From Fidelibacterota bacterium (lineage in GTDB: Bacteria > Fidelibacterota > Fidelibacteria > Fidelibacterales > Fidelibacteraceae): a DNA stretch of 6,781 nt. Position 1 is the first letter of the stretch, and each line of letters begins with the position of its first letter. Positions 1-5,401 of this stretch are shown here, one piece after another. The position numbers were made by a program, and so were the translations under genes. The stretch is from NCBI GenBank assembly GCA_023134755.1, contig JAGLUM010000396.1:1-6781 (forward strand). Reading direction: 5' to 3'. A model generated the notes under the pieces. That model worked only from the letters and a program-made list of their open reading frames with translations. It ran no database searches and was not told the DNA's origin.

Positions 1-131
1 ATGAAGCTCTGGAAACTATTGATCGTATACTTGCCAAACAACAGCCGGCGGTTGATGTAGTGAGTGGAGCAACTATCAGTAGCAAATGCATTATGATCGC
101 AACTTATAAGGCCCTACAAATTGAAAATTGA
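1..131 (+). CDS. FMN-binding domain protein, C-terminal fragment (5' end outside window)
   Basis: An open frame enters from the left edge (codons in phase with position 3) and ends at TGA 129-131, giving 42 visible residues. They contain VDVVSGATISSKCIMIATYKAL, which I read as the SGAT(S/T) signature of the FMN-binding domain (PF04205 type, as in RnfG/NqrC and many lipoprotein or stand-alone versions). In RnfG and NqrC the Thr of this motif carries covalently attached FMN; here that would be the Thr of SGAT (codon 72-74). The protein probably acts in electron transfer at or outside the membrane, but the part that would tell an Rnf subunit from a stand-alone protein is missing. The domain normally ends shortly after this motif, so little of the C-terminus is lost. 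The last residues (QIEN) and the stop lie in a dispersed-repeat sequence, so the natural tail may have been replaced. Confident about the domain, not about the subfamily. Confidence 0.72.
   Translation, partial: EALETIDRILAKQQPAVDVVSGATISSKCIMIATYKALQIEN
120..131 (+). repeat. Left copy of 12-bp direct repeat flanking the palindrome block
   Basis: ATTGAAAATTGA at 120-131 is repeated exactly at 386-397, in the same orientation, with 254 bp between them. The matching bases stop on both sides of the 12-mer. This copy contains the last codons and TGA stop of the FMN-binding gene. Confidence 0.75.
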
Positions 132-151
132 CAATGGAGAATTGACAATGG
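126..151 (+). repeat. Tandem pair of a 12-bp unit (AATTGACAATGG)
   Basis: AATTGACAATGG occurs at 126-137 and again, identical, at 140-151, separated by AG, so the period is 14 bp. The first unit includes the TGA stop of the FMN-binding gene (129-131). Simple repeats of this ATTGACAATTG style often border dispersed intergenic elements. I see no evidence of a protein-binding role. Confidence 0.8.
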
Positions 152-170
152 CTTGTCCGGTGAAATCCAG

Positions 171-186
171 CCCCGATGCTTCGGGG
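171..186. repeat. Palindrome 1: 6-bp stem, TGCT loop
   Basis: CCCCGA (171-176) pairs with TCGGGG (181-186) around the loop TGCT. The following ATCGGG (187-192) could instead pair with CCCGAT (172-177), so two alternative hairpins are possible. No T-run follows on the plus strand, so it is not a classical intrinsic terminator for the FMN-binding gene. Confidence 0.7.
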
Positions 187-214
187 ATCGGGATGAAGAC
201 GGATGCCTGTTCCT

Positions 215-227
215 GGGGGACACCTCC
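215..227. repeat. Palindrome 2: short GC hairpin
   Basis: GGGGG (215-219) can pair with CCTCC (223-227) across ACA, with one G·U pair in the RNA of the plus strand. It is short and the weakest of the four, but sits directly in the row of palindromes. Confidence 0.4.
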
Positions 228-235
228 TTATGTAG

Positions 236-257
236 GGGCAACCCCTTGTGGTTGTCC
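236..257. repeat. Palindrome 3: GTAGGGGC-type hairpin, 8-bp stem
   Basis: GGGCAACC (236-243) pairs with GGTTGTCC (250-257) with one G·U pair and a six-base loop (CCTTGT). A smaller alternative is GGGG-CAA-CCCC at 235-245. The outline (GTAGGGG, stem, loop, GGTTGTCC) looks like a dispersed bacterial repeat family that I know with variable stem bases. Confidence 0.65.
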
Positions 258-308
258 GTTTGGAATTGTTCGCCCGATGTAGATCGTTGTGGTAATATTG
301 TTTGTAGG

Positions 309-326
309 GACGCAATGCCTTGCGTC
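309..326. repeat. Palindrome 4: perfect 7-bp stem, TGCC loop
   Basis: GACGCAA (309-315) pairs perfectly with TTGCGTC (320-326) around TGCC; a G·U at 308/327 can extend it by one pair. It is preceded by GTAGG, the same lead-in (GTAGGG) seen at palindrome 3 (232-237), so the two appear to be related repeat units with different stems. Confidence 0.75.
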
Positions 327-385
327 TATGGAGATAATGATTGACATGATCGTATATTGATAAACAGTGAATAAAAAAGTTGGGG

Positions 386-397
386 ATTGAAAATTGA
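386..397 (+). repeat. Right copy of 12-bp direct repeat flanking the palindrome block
   Basis: Exact second copy of ATTGAAAATTGA (first copy 120-131), 29 bp before the GNAT start codon. It is itself made of two overlapping ATTGAAAA-like units. The two copies bracket the four palindromes, as the ends of an inserted element could, but the low complexity of the motif also allows chance or independent repeat expansion. Confidence 0.7.
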
Positions 398-416
398 AAA
401 ATTTGTGGTTTACATG

Positions 417-422
417 AAGGTG
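417..422 (+). promoter_or_regulatory. Ribosome binding site of the GNAT gene
   Basis: AAGGTG at 417-422 lies six bases (counted from AAGG) before the ATG at 427. This favours that start over the in-frame ATG four codons further in (439). Confidence 0.7.
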
Positions 423-426
423 TGAT

Positions 427-1143
427 ATGGTAACAGAAATGCAGACTGCCAAAATTTTACTTCGTGATCGCATTCGAAACATCAATATAATTAATTTTAT
501 AAAAAATTATCCTCCCTGTGATATTATTCTGGAAGGAAATTCTATTTTAGTCCGTGGAATTAGTGACCGTCCATGGGTCTATATCAGCAGTATCACAAAA
601 ACAGGATTTTCATCGATTATACGGCATCTCGCTCCGGATGATACGTGTTTTGCCATTTTGGAAGACTGGATGTTGCCATTGCTTACCAAAAATAAAGAAA
701 CTGTATGGAGTCTGTCTTGTGATAAGCTCTACCTGCCTGATAGCACACAAGTCTCTCCTATTTCAGCAAATATCAGAGATTTATCAGTGGATGATACCGA
801 TTACATTTATACACATTATATGTATAAAACCTTAACATCACCTGAATATATTTCTGAGCGTATTCAACATGGTGCGGCATTGGGAATAGATGTCAATAAT
901 ACCCTTGCCGCTTGGATGATCACTCACGATGACGGCGCTATGGGTTTTCTGGAAGTGCTTCCGGAATACCGCCGGCGTGGATTTGGACGCGCTCTTACTG
1001 CAGCCATGATTTCCCGGCTTCGGCAACAGAAAACCTTGCCATTCGTACATATTGAATCCGATAATATCCCGTCACTTCAATTAGCGAAGCAATTTGGATT
1101 TATATTTGACAGACGAATCCATTGGATTGAGCTGGCAGGTTGA
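427..1143 (+). CDS. GNAT family N-acetyltransferase (FR47-like)
   Basis: A 238-residue protein of the Gcn5-related acetyltransferase superfamily, expected to move an acetyl (or acyl) group from CoA to an amine; the substrate cannot be told from sequence. The catalytic fold is the C-terminal half. A beta-strand segment with THDDGAMGFLEVLPEYR (residues 166-182) leads into the acetyl-CoA pyrophosphate loop RRRGFGRA (182-189), and then HIESDNIPSLQLAKQFGF (208-225) forms the usual motif B with the Asn/Ser pair. The N-terminal half (1-115) is a divergent domain with no motif I recognise; the same two-part build is typical of this FR47-like group, whose members share the SPEYI.ERI and THDDGA.GFL..L..YR patterns visible here. 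Length is normal. It has a good ribosome binding site and stands alone on the plus strand, with the repeat block before it and a convergent operon after it. No signal peptide, so cytoplasmic. Confidence 0.85.
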   Translation: MVTEMQTAKILLRDRIRNINIINFIKNYPPCDIILEGNSILVRGISDRPWVYISSITKTGFSSIIRHLAPDDTCFAILEDWMLPLLTKNKETVWSLSCDKLYLPDSTQVSPISANIRDLSVDDTDYIYTHYMYKTLTSPEYISERIQHGAALGIDVNNTLAAWMITHDDGAMGFLEVLPEYRRRGFGRALTAAMISRLRQQKTLPFVHIESDNIPSLQLAKQFGFIFDRRIHWIELAG

Positions 1144-1180
1144 ACAACTGAAAATTATTCAAATCCATGAAACAATTATT
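1144..1180. other. Convergent intergenic gap without recognisable terminator
   Basis: Only 37 bp lie between the TGA of the GNAT gene and the TAA of the minus-strand nuclease gene. The sequence is AT-rich with a direct (not inverted) AATTATT repeat, and I find no stable stem followed by a T-run in either direction. Transcripts of the two convergent genes may therefore overlap at their ends. Confidence 0.5.
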
Positions 1181-2572
1181 TTAATCTAATCTGACCTTTT
1201 CTTGATATTGCGGAATATGGGTATTCCACCCAAGTTCTTCTTTGATCAATTTCTGTAGATTTATACTAGCATCCGGTTCACCGTGTATAATGAAAGTGTT
1301 TTTCGGAGCTTTTTTGTATTGCTTCAACCAGCTTAATATTTCCCGATAATCAGCATGAGCAGAAAATTCATTGATCGTTTCAATTTTTGCGGCAGATTTG
1401 ATTTGCATACCGTGAATTTTAATTTTGTCTTTGCCGTTTTGCAGTGCTCTACCGCGAGTACCTACGGCTTGATAACCGACAAAAACGATAGTATTTTTCG
1501 GACTTGGTAAGCGGCGGATCAGATGGTGGAGAATACGACCTCCTGTAAGCATCCCGCTGGCAGAAATAATAATACAGGGATCCTGTGAAGCATTGATGCG
1601 TTTGGATGCATCCACACTTTCTGTAAATTCAGTACGGGCAGTCTGGAGTACGTCTATCCCCTGTTCCCGTAGCCTAGCAGCATCTTTATCATATATCTCG
1701 GTATGTTTCGCATAAAGCTTGGTTGCCTTAATAGCCATGGGACTGTCTACATAGACCGGCAGCACAGGTATTTCTCCAGCGCTTTCAAGTTCCCGCAGCG
1801 TATAAAGTAGTTCCTGAGTACGTCCCACAGAAAATGCCGGGATTACAACAACTCCTCGTCTTTTATATGTATCCTGCACAATACGTTTAATCTCTTCTTC
1901 CGGATTTCCTTGATTATGCAAACGCTTACCGTAAGTTGATTCCACTAGCAAATAATCCGTATCCAATATCACAGAAGGATCCTTTAAAATCGGACGTTCA
2001 TAACGGCCGAGATCACCGGAAAATACAATTTTACGCTCCTGACCGGATTCATCCCAGCGGCCAATAACAAAAGCCGAACCGAGAATGTGACCTGCATCAC
2101 GAAACGACATCATGATATCCGGACTTGGCCTGAATGGGGTATCGTAAGGTATTCCTTTTAGCAGTTTAATGGTCTGTTTTGCATCTTCCATGCTGTACAA
2201 AGGAAGGGCGGGTTTATGTTTACTGGTGCCTCTTTTGTTTGCATATTTTGCGTCTTCTTCTTGCAGATGCGCGGAATCTAACAACATGATTTGTAACAAA
2301 CCGCGTGTAGCTTCTGTGCAGTATATTGCCTTATTGTATCCCTGTTTTATCAGCCGTGGCAAATAACCTGTATGATCAATATGGGCATGGGTTAAAACGA
2401 CTGCACCCAGTTCATGAACATTTATCTTCAGGGGCATCCAGTTACGTAAACGTAATTCTTTCAGTCCCTGAAATAGACCACAGTCGACGAGAATACTGCT
2501 GTCGCGGTGTTCAAAAAGATACTTGGAACCTGTAACAGTTCCGGTTGCGCCAAGAAATGTAAGTGTTGCCAT
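1181..2572 (-). CDS. Beta-CASP metallo-beta-lactamase RNase (CPSF73/Ysh1-like)
   Basis: A complete 463-residue cytoplasmic protein of the beta-CASP branch of the metallo-beta-lactamase fold, whose characterised relatives are zinc-dependent endo- and exoribonucleases. The MBL half shows motif 2 HAHIDH (H62, H64, D66, H67), motif 3 H162 in DAGHILGS and motif 4 D187 in FSGDLGR. The inserted beta-CASP domain starts after motif A E211 (VESTYG) and includes VGRTQELL (249-256) and the SASGM..GGR signature (337-346). It closes with GYQAVGTRGR (366-375), motif B H406 (FSAHADY) and motif C H430 (IIHGEP). All metal ligands are present, so it should be active. There is no KH-domain N-terminal extension as in archaeal FttA and no C-terminal RNase J domain; it matches the short bacterial type often annotated as exonuclease of the beta-lactamase fold involved in RNA processing. 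It starts 14 bp after the SGNH gene with a purine-rich GAGAG upstream, so is probably the last gene of that unit. Confidence 0.93.
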   Translation of the reverse strand: MATLTFLGATGTVTGSKYLFEHRDSSILVDCGLFQGLKELRLRNWMPLKINVHELGAVVLTHAHIDHTGYLPRLIKQGYNKAIYCTEATRGLLQIMLLDSAHLQEEDAKYANKRGTSKHKPALPLYSMEDAKQTIKLLKGIPYDTPFRPSPDIMMSFRDAGHILGSAFVIGRWDESGQERKIVFSGDLGRYERPILKDPSVILDTDYLLVESTYGKRLHNQGNPEEEIKRIVQDTYKRRGVVVIPAFSVGRTQELLYTLRELESAGEIPVLPVYVDSPMAIKATKLYAKHTEIYDKDAARLREQGIDVLQTARTEFTESVDASKRINASQDPCIIISASGMLTGGRILHHLIRRLPSPKNTIVFVGYQAVGTRGRALQNGKDKIKIHGMQIKSAAKIETINEFSAHADYREILSWLKQYKKAPKNTFIIHGEPDASINLQKLIKEELGWNTHIPQYQEKVRLD

Positions 2573-2586
2573 GGATTTCTCTCTAT

Positions 2587-3819
2587 TTATTTTGGAGATT
2601 GAAAATAGTGGGTTAGTGATTCTTTTATTTTATCGGTAAATTGTTTTTTTCCACGATTGTTGAATGCCAGTCCGTTGCTGAAATACCTGTCAATATACAA
2701 CCCCTTTGATGTTGCATTTAGCATACTTCCCCTAACATCTATCAGTCCTTTTCCGTACATACCCGAATACATGTCAATAAGATCATTAAAATGCGCATTG
2801 CTTCGTACACGGAATACATCCAGGTCAAGAGCCCGTGCATAGTTTTTCAGAGCTTCTTCTGTCTGTCCTTCATGTTCATTAATTTTAGCCAAACAGTGGT
2901 AATATATCGCGGTTTGTGGTTCCCATGCTTTCAAATCATTGATCCAGCGATCAATGGTAAAACGATCCGCATTATCCACCAACACAGCACATTCCTGTGC
3001 AATATCGGCATCTTGCAATTCCTTATCGTCAAAAAAGGAGCGGTAAGGCCGAATCTTGATATTCTCAGGAAGAGAAACTAAAAACAGAGGCTTTTCTGCT
3101 TTTTTTATCATGCGTTTCAGATTGCGTTCAAAATAAGATTCTGCTTCAAGATACAGGTCAGATTGATAAGGCACAGCCCATTCATCAATATCTGCAGGCG
3201 GAAACTCGGTATGCGAATCTTTTTTTAGATATACAAAACGCTCCAGAATCTGCAAAAACCGATGATTTTTAAGAGTAACGTAGGCAGTTAGCCCCCAGTA
3301 ATTATCAATATCTTCCATCCACTTGCTTTTTCGCGGAATACCATAAAATTCATTTGCCCCGCTCACAACAACGTAACCGTCCGCATCGTAGCGGTTTAGG
3401 CACTTTACCAAACGTACCATGGCAAAACTGTTGGTATAGGGTACTGCTATTTGAATAATATCATAGTACAGACTATCGCTGTCATAAAAATCGGGCAGAA
3501 TTTGCTTTGTGTTCGCATCCGGAAAATAGGAACACAGGCTCTGATCACCAATCAGAAAAATACGGCGGGTATTATTCGATTTTTTTACCGGGAAACGCTG
3601 CGGTAAAATTGGAATATCATTAAACTGTTCAGCTGCTACAAAGCGGCGGTAATATAAGTGATTTAATTCATAATACTGTTTATCTGATGAGGTGGAAAAC
3701 AGCAAATAAGAGTCCCCAATCCCCCAAAGCCGTAGTCCAAGTTCAAGAAGCACCACAATAAGCAGTGGCGAGAAGCGGAAAAATATACTGTATGCACGTT
3801 GTCTAAATGATACTTTCAT
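2587..3819 (-). CDS. SGNH/TPR-type membrane-anchored protein with degenerate active site
   Basis: A 410-residue protein with one N-terminal hydrophobic segment (about 16-34) after a basic start, so probably anchored in the inner membrane with the rest outside the cytoplasm. The order of landmarks matches the SGNH-hydrolase/TPR proteins found near DUF5989 peptides. There is a block I-like RRIFLIGDQS with Ser94, a second block with A125 where Gly is usual, and a clear block III SGANEFYG with N156. A helical TPR-like hairpin follows (about 303-333, ending ARALDLDVFRVR), then the C-terminal block NGLAFNNRG (382-390). In active relatives this last block reads D..H.N..G, so Asp and His seem replaced by N382 and A385. 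I infer a binding, scaffolding or otherwise non-hydrolytic role in surface polysaccharide or envelope work, but no substrate can be named. It starts 2 bp after the 49-residue peptide gene, which suggests coupled translation. No AlgI-type O-acyltransferase or carbamoyltransferase gene, frequent partners, is in view. Confidence 0.72.
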   Translation of the reverse strand: MKVSFRQRAYSIFFRFSPLLIVVLLELGLRLWGIGDSYLLFSTSSDKQYYELNHLYYRRFVAAEQFNDIPILPQRFPVKKSNNTRRIFLIGDQSLCSYFPDANTKQILPDFYDSDSLYYDIIQIAVPYTNSFAMVRLVKCLNRYDADGYVVVSGANEFYGIPRKSKWMEDIDNYWGLTAYVTLKNHRFLQILERFVYLKKDSHTEFPPADIDEWAVPYQSDLYLEAESYFERNLKRMIKKAEKPLFLVSLPENIKIRPYRSFFDDKELQDADIAQECAVLVDNADRFTIDRWINDLKAWEPQTAIYYHCLAKINEHEGQTEEALKNYARALDLDVFRVRSNAHFNDLIDMYSGMYGKGLIDVRGSMLNATSKGLYIDRYFSNGLAFNNRGKKQFTDKIKESLTHYFQSPK

Positions 3820-3821
3820 AA

Positions 3822-3971
3822 TTACATCGGGAACGGCGTACTGCCGGAATTAGCACCTAATACAATAATTAAAAAGATGAGAAAAAGAATAAATAAAGAC
3901 ACTAAAATATAATGATGCCGGTCAAATACAAAATTAATCATTAATTTCAGTAATTCTTTGAATTCATTCAT
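3822..3971 (-). CDS. 49-residue single-pass membrane peptide, DUF5989-like
   Basis: A short frame reads from ATG 3971-3969 to TAA 3824-3822 and encodes 49 residues. It begins MNEFKELLKLMINFVFDRHHY (an amphipathic, mildly basic head), continues with one strongly hydrophobic helix (about 21-39, rich in Leu, Ile and Phe) and ends GANSGSTPFPM. This plan is that of the DUF5989 family of about 50 residues: head F..EL..F...R, one membrane helix, then a Ser-containing tail with PF. Those peptides usually sit just upstream of an SGNH/TPR protein, exactly as here (stop and next start only 2 bp apart). An AAAGGG lies 10 bases upstream of the ATG. Another ATG at 3978 closes after four codons (MKYE). Predicted topology is head inside, short tail outside. 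Function unknown; probably a small subunit for, or membrane partner of, the SGNH protein. The family assignment is by pattern memory. Confidence 0.7.
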   Translation of the reverse strand: MNEFKELLKLMINFVFDRHHYILVSLFILFLIFLIIVLGANSGSTPFPM

Positions 3972-4109
3972 ATTTCATTTTCCCTTTCTAATTAAAATAT
4001 ACGTAAATATATCCGCCGTCTGCAATGGTAAAAAAAGGGGAACTTTGGAATAATTTGGCATTTTTACCTGCTTAAAATTATTTATTGTCCTTTTCTAAAT
4101 TCCTGAGGT
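3972..4109 (-). promoter_or_regulatory. Intergenic leader that probably holds the promoter of the peptide-SGNH-nuclease unit
   Basis: This 138-bp AT-rich gap is the only sizeable break in the minus-strand gene run, so the promoter of the downstream three genes is expected here. On the minus strand TATATT (complement of 3996-4001) lies 25 bases before the peptide ATG, with TTGCAG 18 bases further up; the -35 match is poor and I do not claim it. The arms GGTAAAAA (4027-4034) and TTTTTACC (4061-4068) form an 8-bp inverted repeat with a 26-base spacer, which could be an operator or a weak end signal for the upstream operon. Confidence 0.3.
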
Positions 4110-4787
4110 TTATTTCTTGCGTTTCAAAAAATACGGCAGAATAAACATATTGGTAATATTTATGGTCATATGGAGTAAAATGACAAAATATATACTTGAC
4201 CCAAGTATAATGAAAAAACACAGCAGCAGACTGATGATAAATATCCAAAGGGTAGACCAGAATCCTTGTACACCGGCATGCAACAGGCCAAATCCGGCAG
4301 AGAGCAGCAGAGCAGACCATATCCATGATGTCCAGATTGGCACAATCGCAATAAAAATAAAGCCCCGGAACATGATTTCTTCTACTGTGGATCCCATAAT
4401 AGCAATACGTAAAGCCCAGTTTCGTTCTGTTTTATTCCCAGGTAGTATATAATCTGCCCGATGGATCCAGTTGAAAATATTTTTTTTCAGAATATATCCT
4501 ACTGCAGTATCCAGAAAAAATAATGACCCAGCAATGGCGACTCCCATAACCGGAGCGACAAACATATCCCGAAGTAGAGTATTTGTATAAAATAAAGCAT
4601 GCAGATTCTGCAGCCAGTTCTCAAGTCCGGAATGTACCCCAGGCGAACGTCCGGTATAATTAACAATTACTATGTAAATAATTGCCATAAGGGCTACCAT
4701 CACAATCTGTTGGATTATCCCCTTTATATTCCATAATTGATCCGGGGTAATATTGAGTTTATTTTCATTTAAGGGGTCGTTATTCAT
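4110..4787 (-). CDS. CPBP family intramembrane metalloprotease-like protein
   Basis: A 225-residue polytopic membrane protein of the CPBP (CAAX protease and bacteriocin-processing/Abi) family. All three family motifs are intact: E136-E137 with R141 (VEEIMFRG), H170 in FGLLH (F166...H170) and H206...N210 in HMTIN. These residues form the active site of Rce1-type glutamate-dependent intramembrane proteases, so proteolytic activity is plausible, though many bacterial members have unknown substrates. Hydrophobic segments lie at about 25-43, 76-92, 142-151, 154-171, 179-196 and 198-216; the 46-70 stretch is a polar loop. Length is normal for the family. The start codon lies inside the end of the glycosylase gene (8-bp overlap), so it is probably translated by coupling, as the last gene of the aroB operon. 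No bacteriocin or peptide-pheromone gene is nearby that would suggest an immunity or processing role. A basic tail (KRKK) closes the protein on the probable cytoplasmic side. Confidence 0.88.
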   Translation of the reverse strand: MNNDPLNENKLNITPDQLWNIKGIIQQIVMVALMAIIYIVIVNYTGRSPGVHSGLENWLQNLHALFYTNTLLRDMFVAPVMGVAIAGSLFFLDTAVGYILKKNIFNWIHRADYILPGNKTERNWALRIAIMGSTVEEIMFRGFIFIAIVPIWTSWIWSALLLSAGFGLLHAGVQGFWSTLWIFIISLLLCFFIILGSSIYFVILLHMTINITNMFILPYFLKRKK

Positions 4788-5397
4788 GGTGTATTCTCGC
4801 TTTACTGACCCATTTACAGTCTTTTAGATAATACCGCCAGGGCAATGATACAGCCCTGTGAATTCCTACCCTTGAAGAACAGGCAATCTGTGGATCAGAA
4901 ATTTCCTTACCTTTCTCAATCCAGCAGGTGCTACCGCATAGATCCAATCCGTTTGCCTCACGATCAATGCCCATCGCTTTACACAGCTTTGCGGGGCCGT
5001 TTGTTAAGTTGCTATATTCCTTTGCAGAAAGTGTATCTTTGCCAAAACGCTTGTATGCCATGATATTCTTTCCTTCCAAAGGCTCCAAAGCTCGAATTAG
5101 AATGGCATTGCCCTCCCCTTCCGGACCGGTGACAATATTGCAACAATAATGCATACCGTATGTGAAATAGACATATAAATGGCCGCCAGATTCGAACATA
5201 ACCGCATTGCGTAACGTTTTCCCGCGGTATGAATGCGAAGCGGGGTCTTCATTGTGAGCATAGGCCTCCACCTCAACAATGCGACCTGATAATCGACTGC
5301 CATCGGATTGTATTTTTACGAACAGATGACCGAGAAGTTGACGAGCAATCTTTTGTACATCCTGAAAATAAAATGATCTGGGGAACGGATTATTCAT
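4780..5397 (-). CDS. mpg: 3-methyladenine DNA glycosylase (AAG/MPG family)
   Basis: A complete 205-residue alkyladenine DNA glycosylase of the eukaryotic-AAG type, which starts base excision repair by cutting the N-glycosidic bond of alkylated or deaminated purines. Using the human enzyme as guide, the catalytic Glu is E44 in IVEVEAY. Y46 and H55 are the residues that stack on and contact the flipped base, and Y80 in YVYFTYGMHY is the Tyr that wedges into the DNA gap; N87 of the pocket is also kept. Other family blocks visible are RNAVMF (63-68), ILIRALEPLEG (98-108), NGPAKLC (132-138) and SSRVGI (174-179). Length fits bacterial members (about 190-210). It starts 4 bp after the aroQ stop without a clear Shine-Dalgarno sequence, consistent with coupled translation. 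No metabolic link to the shikimate genes is evident; the pairing looks like simple operon sharing. Confidence 0.94.
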   Translation of the reverse strand: MNNPFPRSFYFQDVQKIARQLLGHLFVKIQSDGSRLSGRIVEVEAYAHNEDPASHSYRGKTLRNAVMFESGGHLYVYFTYGMHYCCNIVTGPEGEGNAILIRALEPLEGKNIMAYKRFGKDTLSAKEYSNLTNGPAKLCKAMGIDREANGLDLCGSTCWIEKGKEISDPQIACSSRVGIHRAVSLPWRYYLKDCKWVSKARIHHE

Positions 5398-5401
5398 AAC
5401 T

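Larger units (their letters stand above)
132..426. other. Gene-free intergenic region rich in short repeats and palindromes
   Basis: About 295 bp separate the FMN-binding gene from the GNAT gene. No frame here has a credible start, ribosome binding site and protein-like composition; the short open frames that cross it are translations of repeats. The middle part (about 160-330) is visibly more GC-rich than the flanks and contains four hairpin-forming palindromes at 171-186, 215-227, 236-257 and 309-326. Both ends carry AT-rich ATTGAAAATTGA sequence. The right-hand 100 bp hold a perfect TTGACA at 341-346 but no matching -10 box at normal spacing. The palindromes resemble families of dispersed intergenic repeats (of the GTAGGGGC and GTAGGGACGC type) that I recall from several bacterial phyla. 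That assignment is from memory and needs a genome-wide copy count. Confidence 0.7.

Noticed and set aside
341..346. Perfect TTGACA as -35 box for the GNAT gene
   Set aside because: No acceptable -10 hexamer lies 16-18 bases downstream (the stretch around 362-370 reads aaacagtga). TTGACA also occurs in the local repeats, so the match is probably incidental.
91..485. Short open frames on both strands across the repeat region (for example 91-315 minus, 153-344 plus, 228-485 minus)
   Set aside because: They are translations of the hairpins and AT-rich repeats, with no ribosome binding site and no protein-like pattern. Strings like CQFSIVNFQF are the usual artefact of translating ATTGACAATTG-style repeats.
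1151..1182. AAAATTATT / AATTATTTT as a terminator stem between the convergent genes
   Set aside because: The two pieces are not reverse complements; it is a direct AATTATT repeat, so no hairpin forms.
3996..4022. Sigma-70-like promoter on the minus strand (TTGCAG, 18 bp, TATATT) before the 49-residue peptide
   Set aside because: The -10 is fair but the -35 matches at only three of six positions in an AT-rich region. Kept only as a remark under the intergenic leader.
4027..4068. Inverted repeat GGTAAAAA/TTTTTACC as a rho-independent terminator of the aroB operon
   Set aside because: The stem is AT-rich with a 26-base loop, and the T-run is inside the stem rather than after it. It does not look like a working intrinsic terminator.
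4110..4787. CPBP gene as an abortive-infection or bacteriocin-immunity system
   Set aside because: No toxin, bacteriocin precursor, transporter or regulator is near; the gene overlaps a housekeeping repair gene. Family membership alone does not support such a role.
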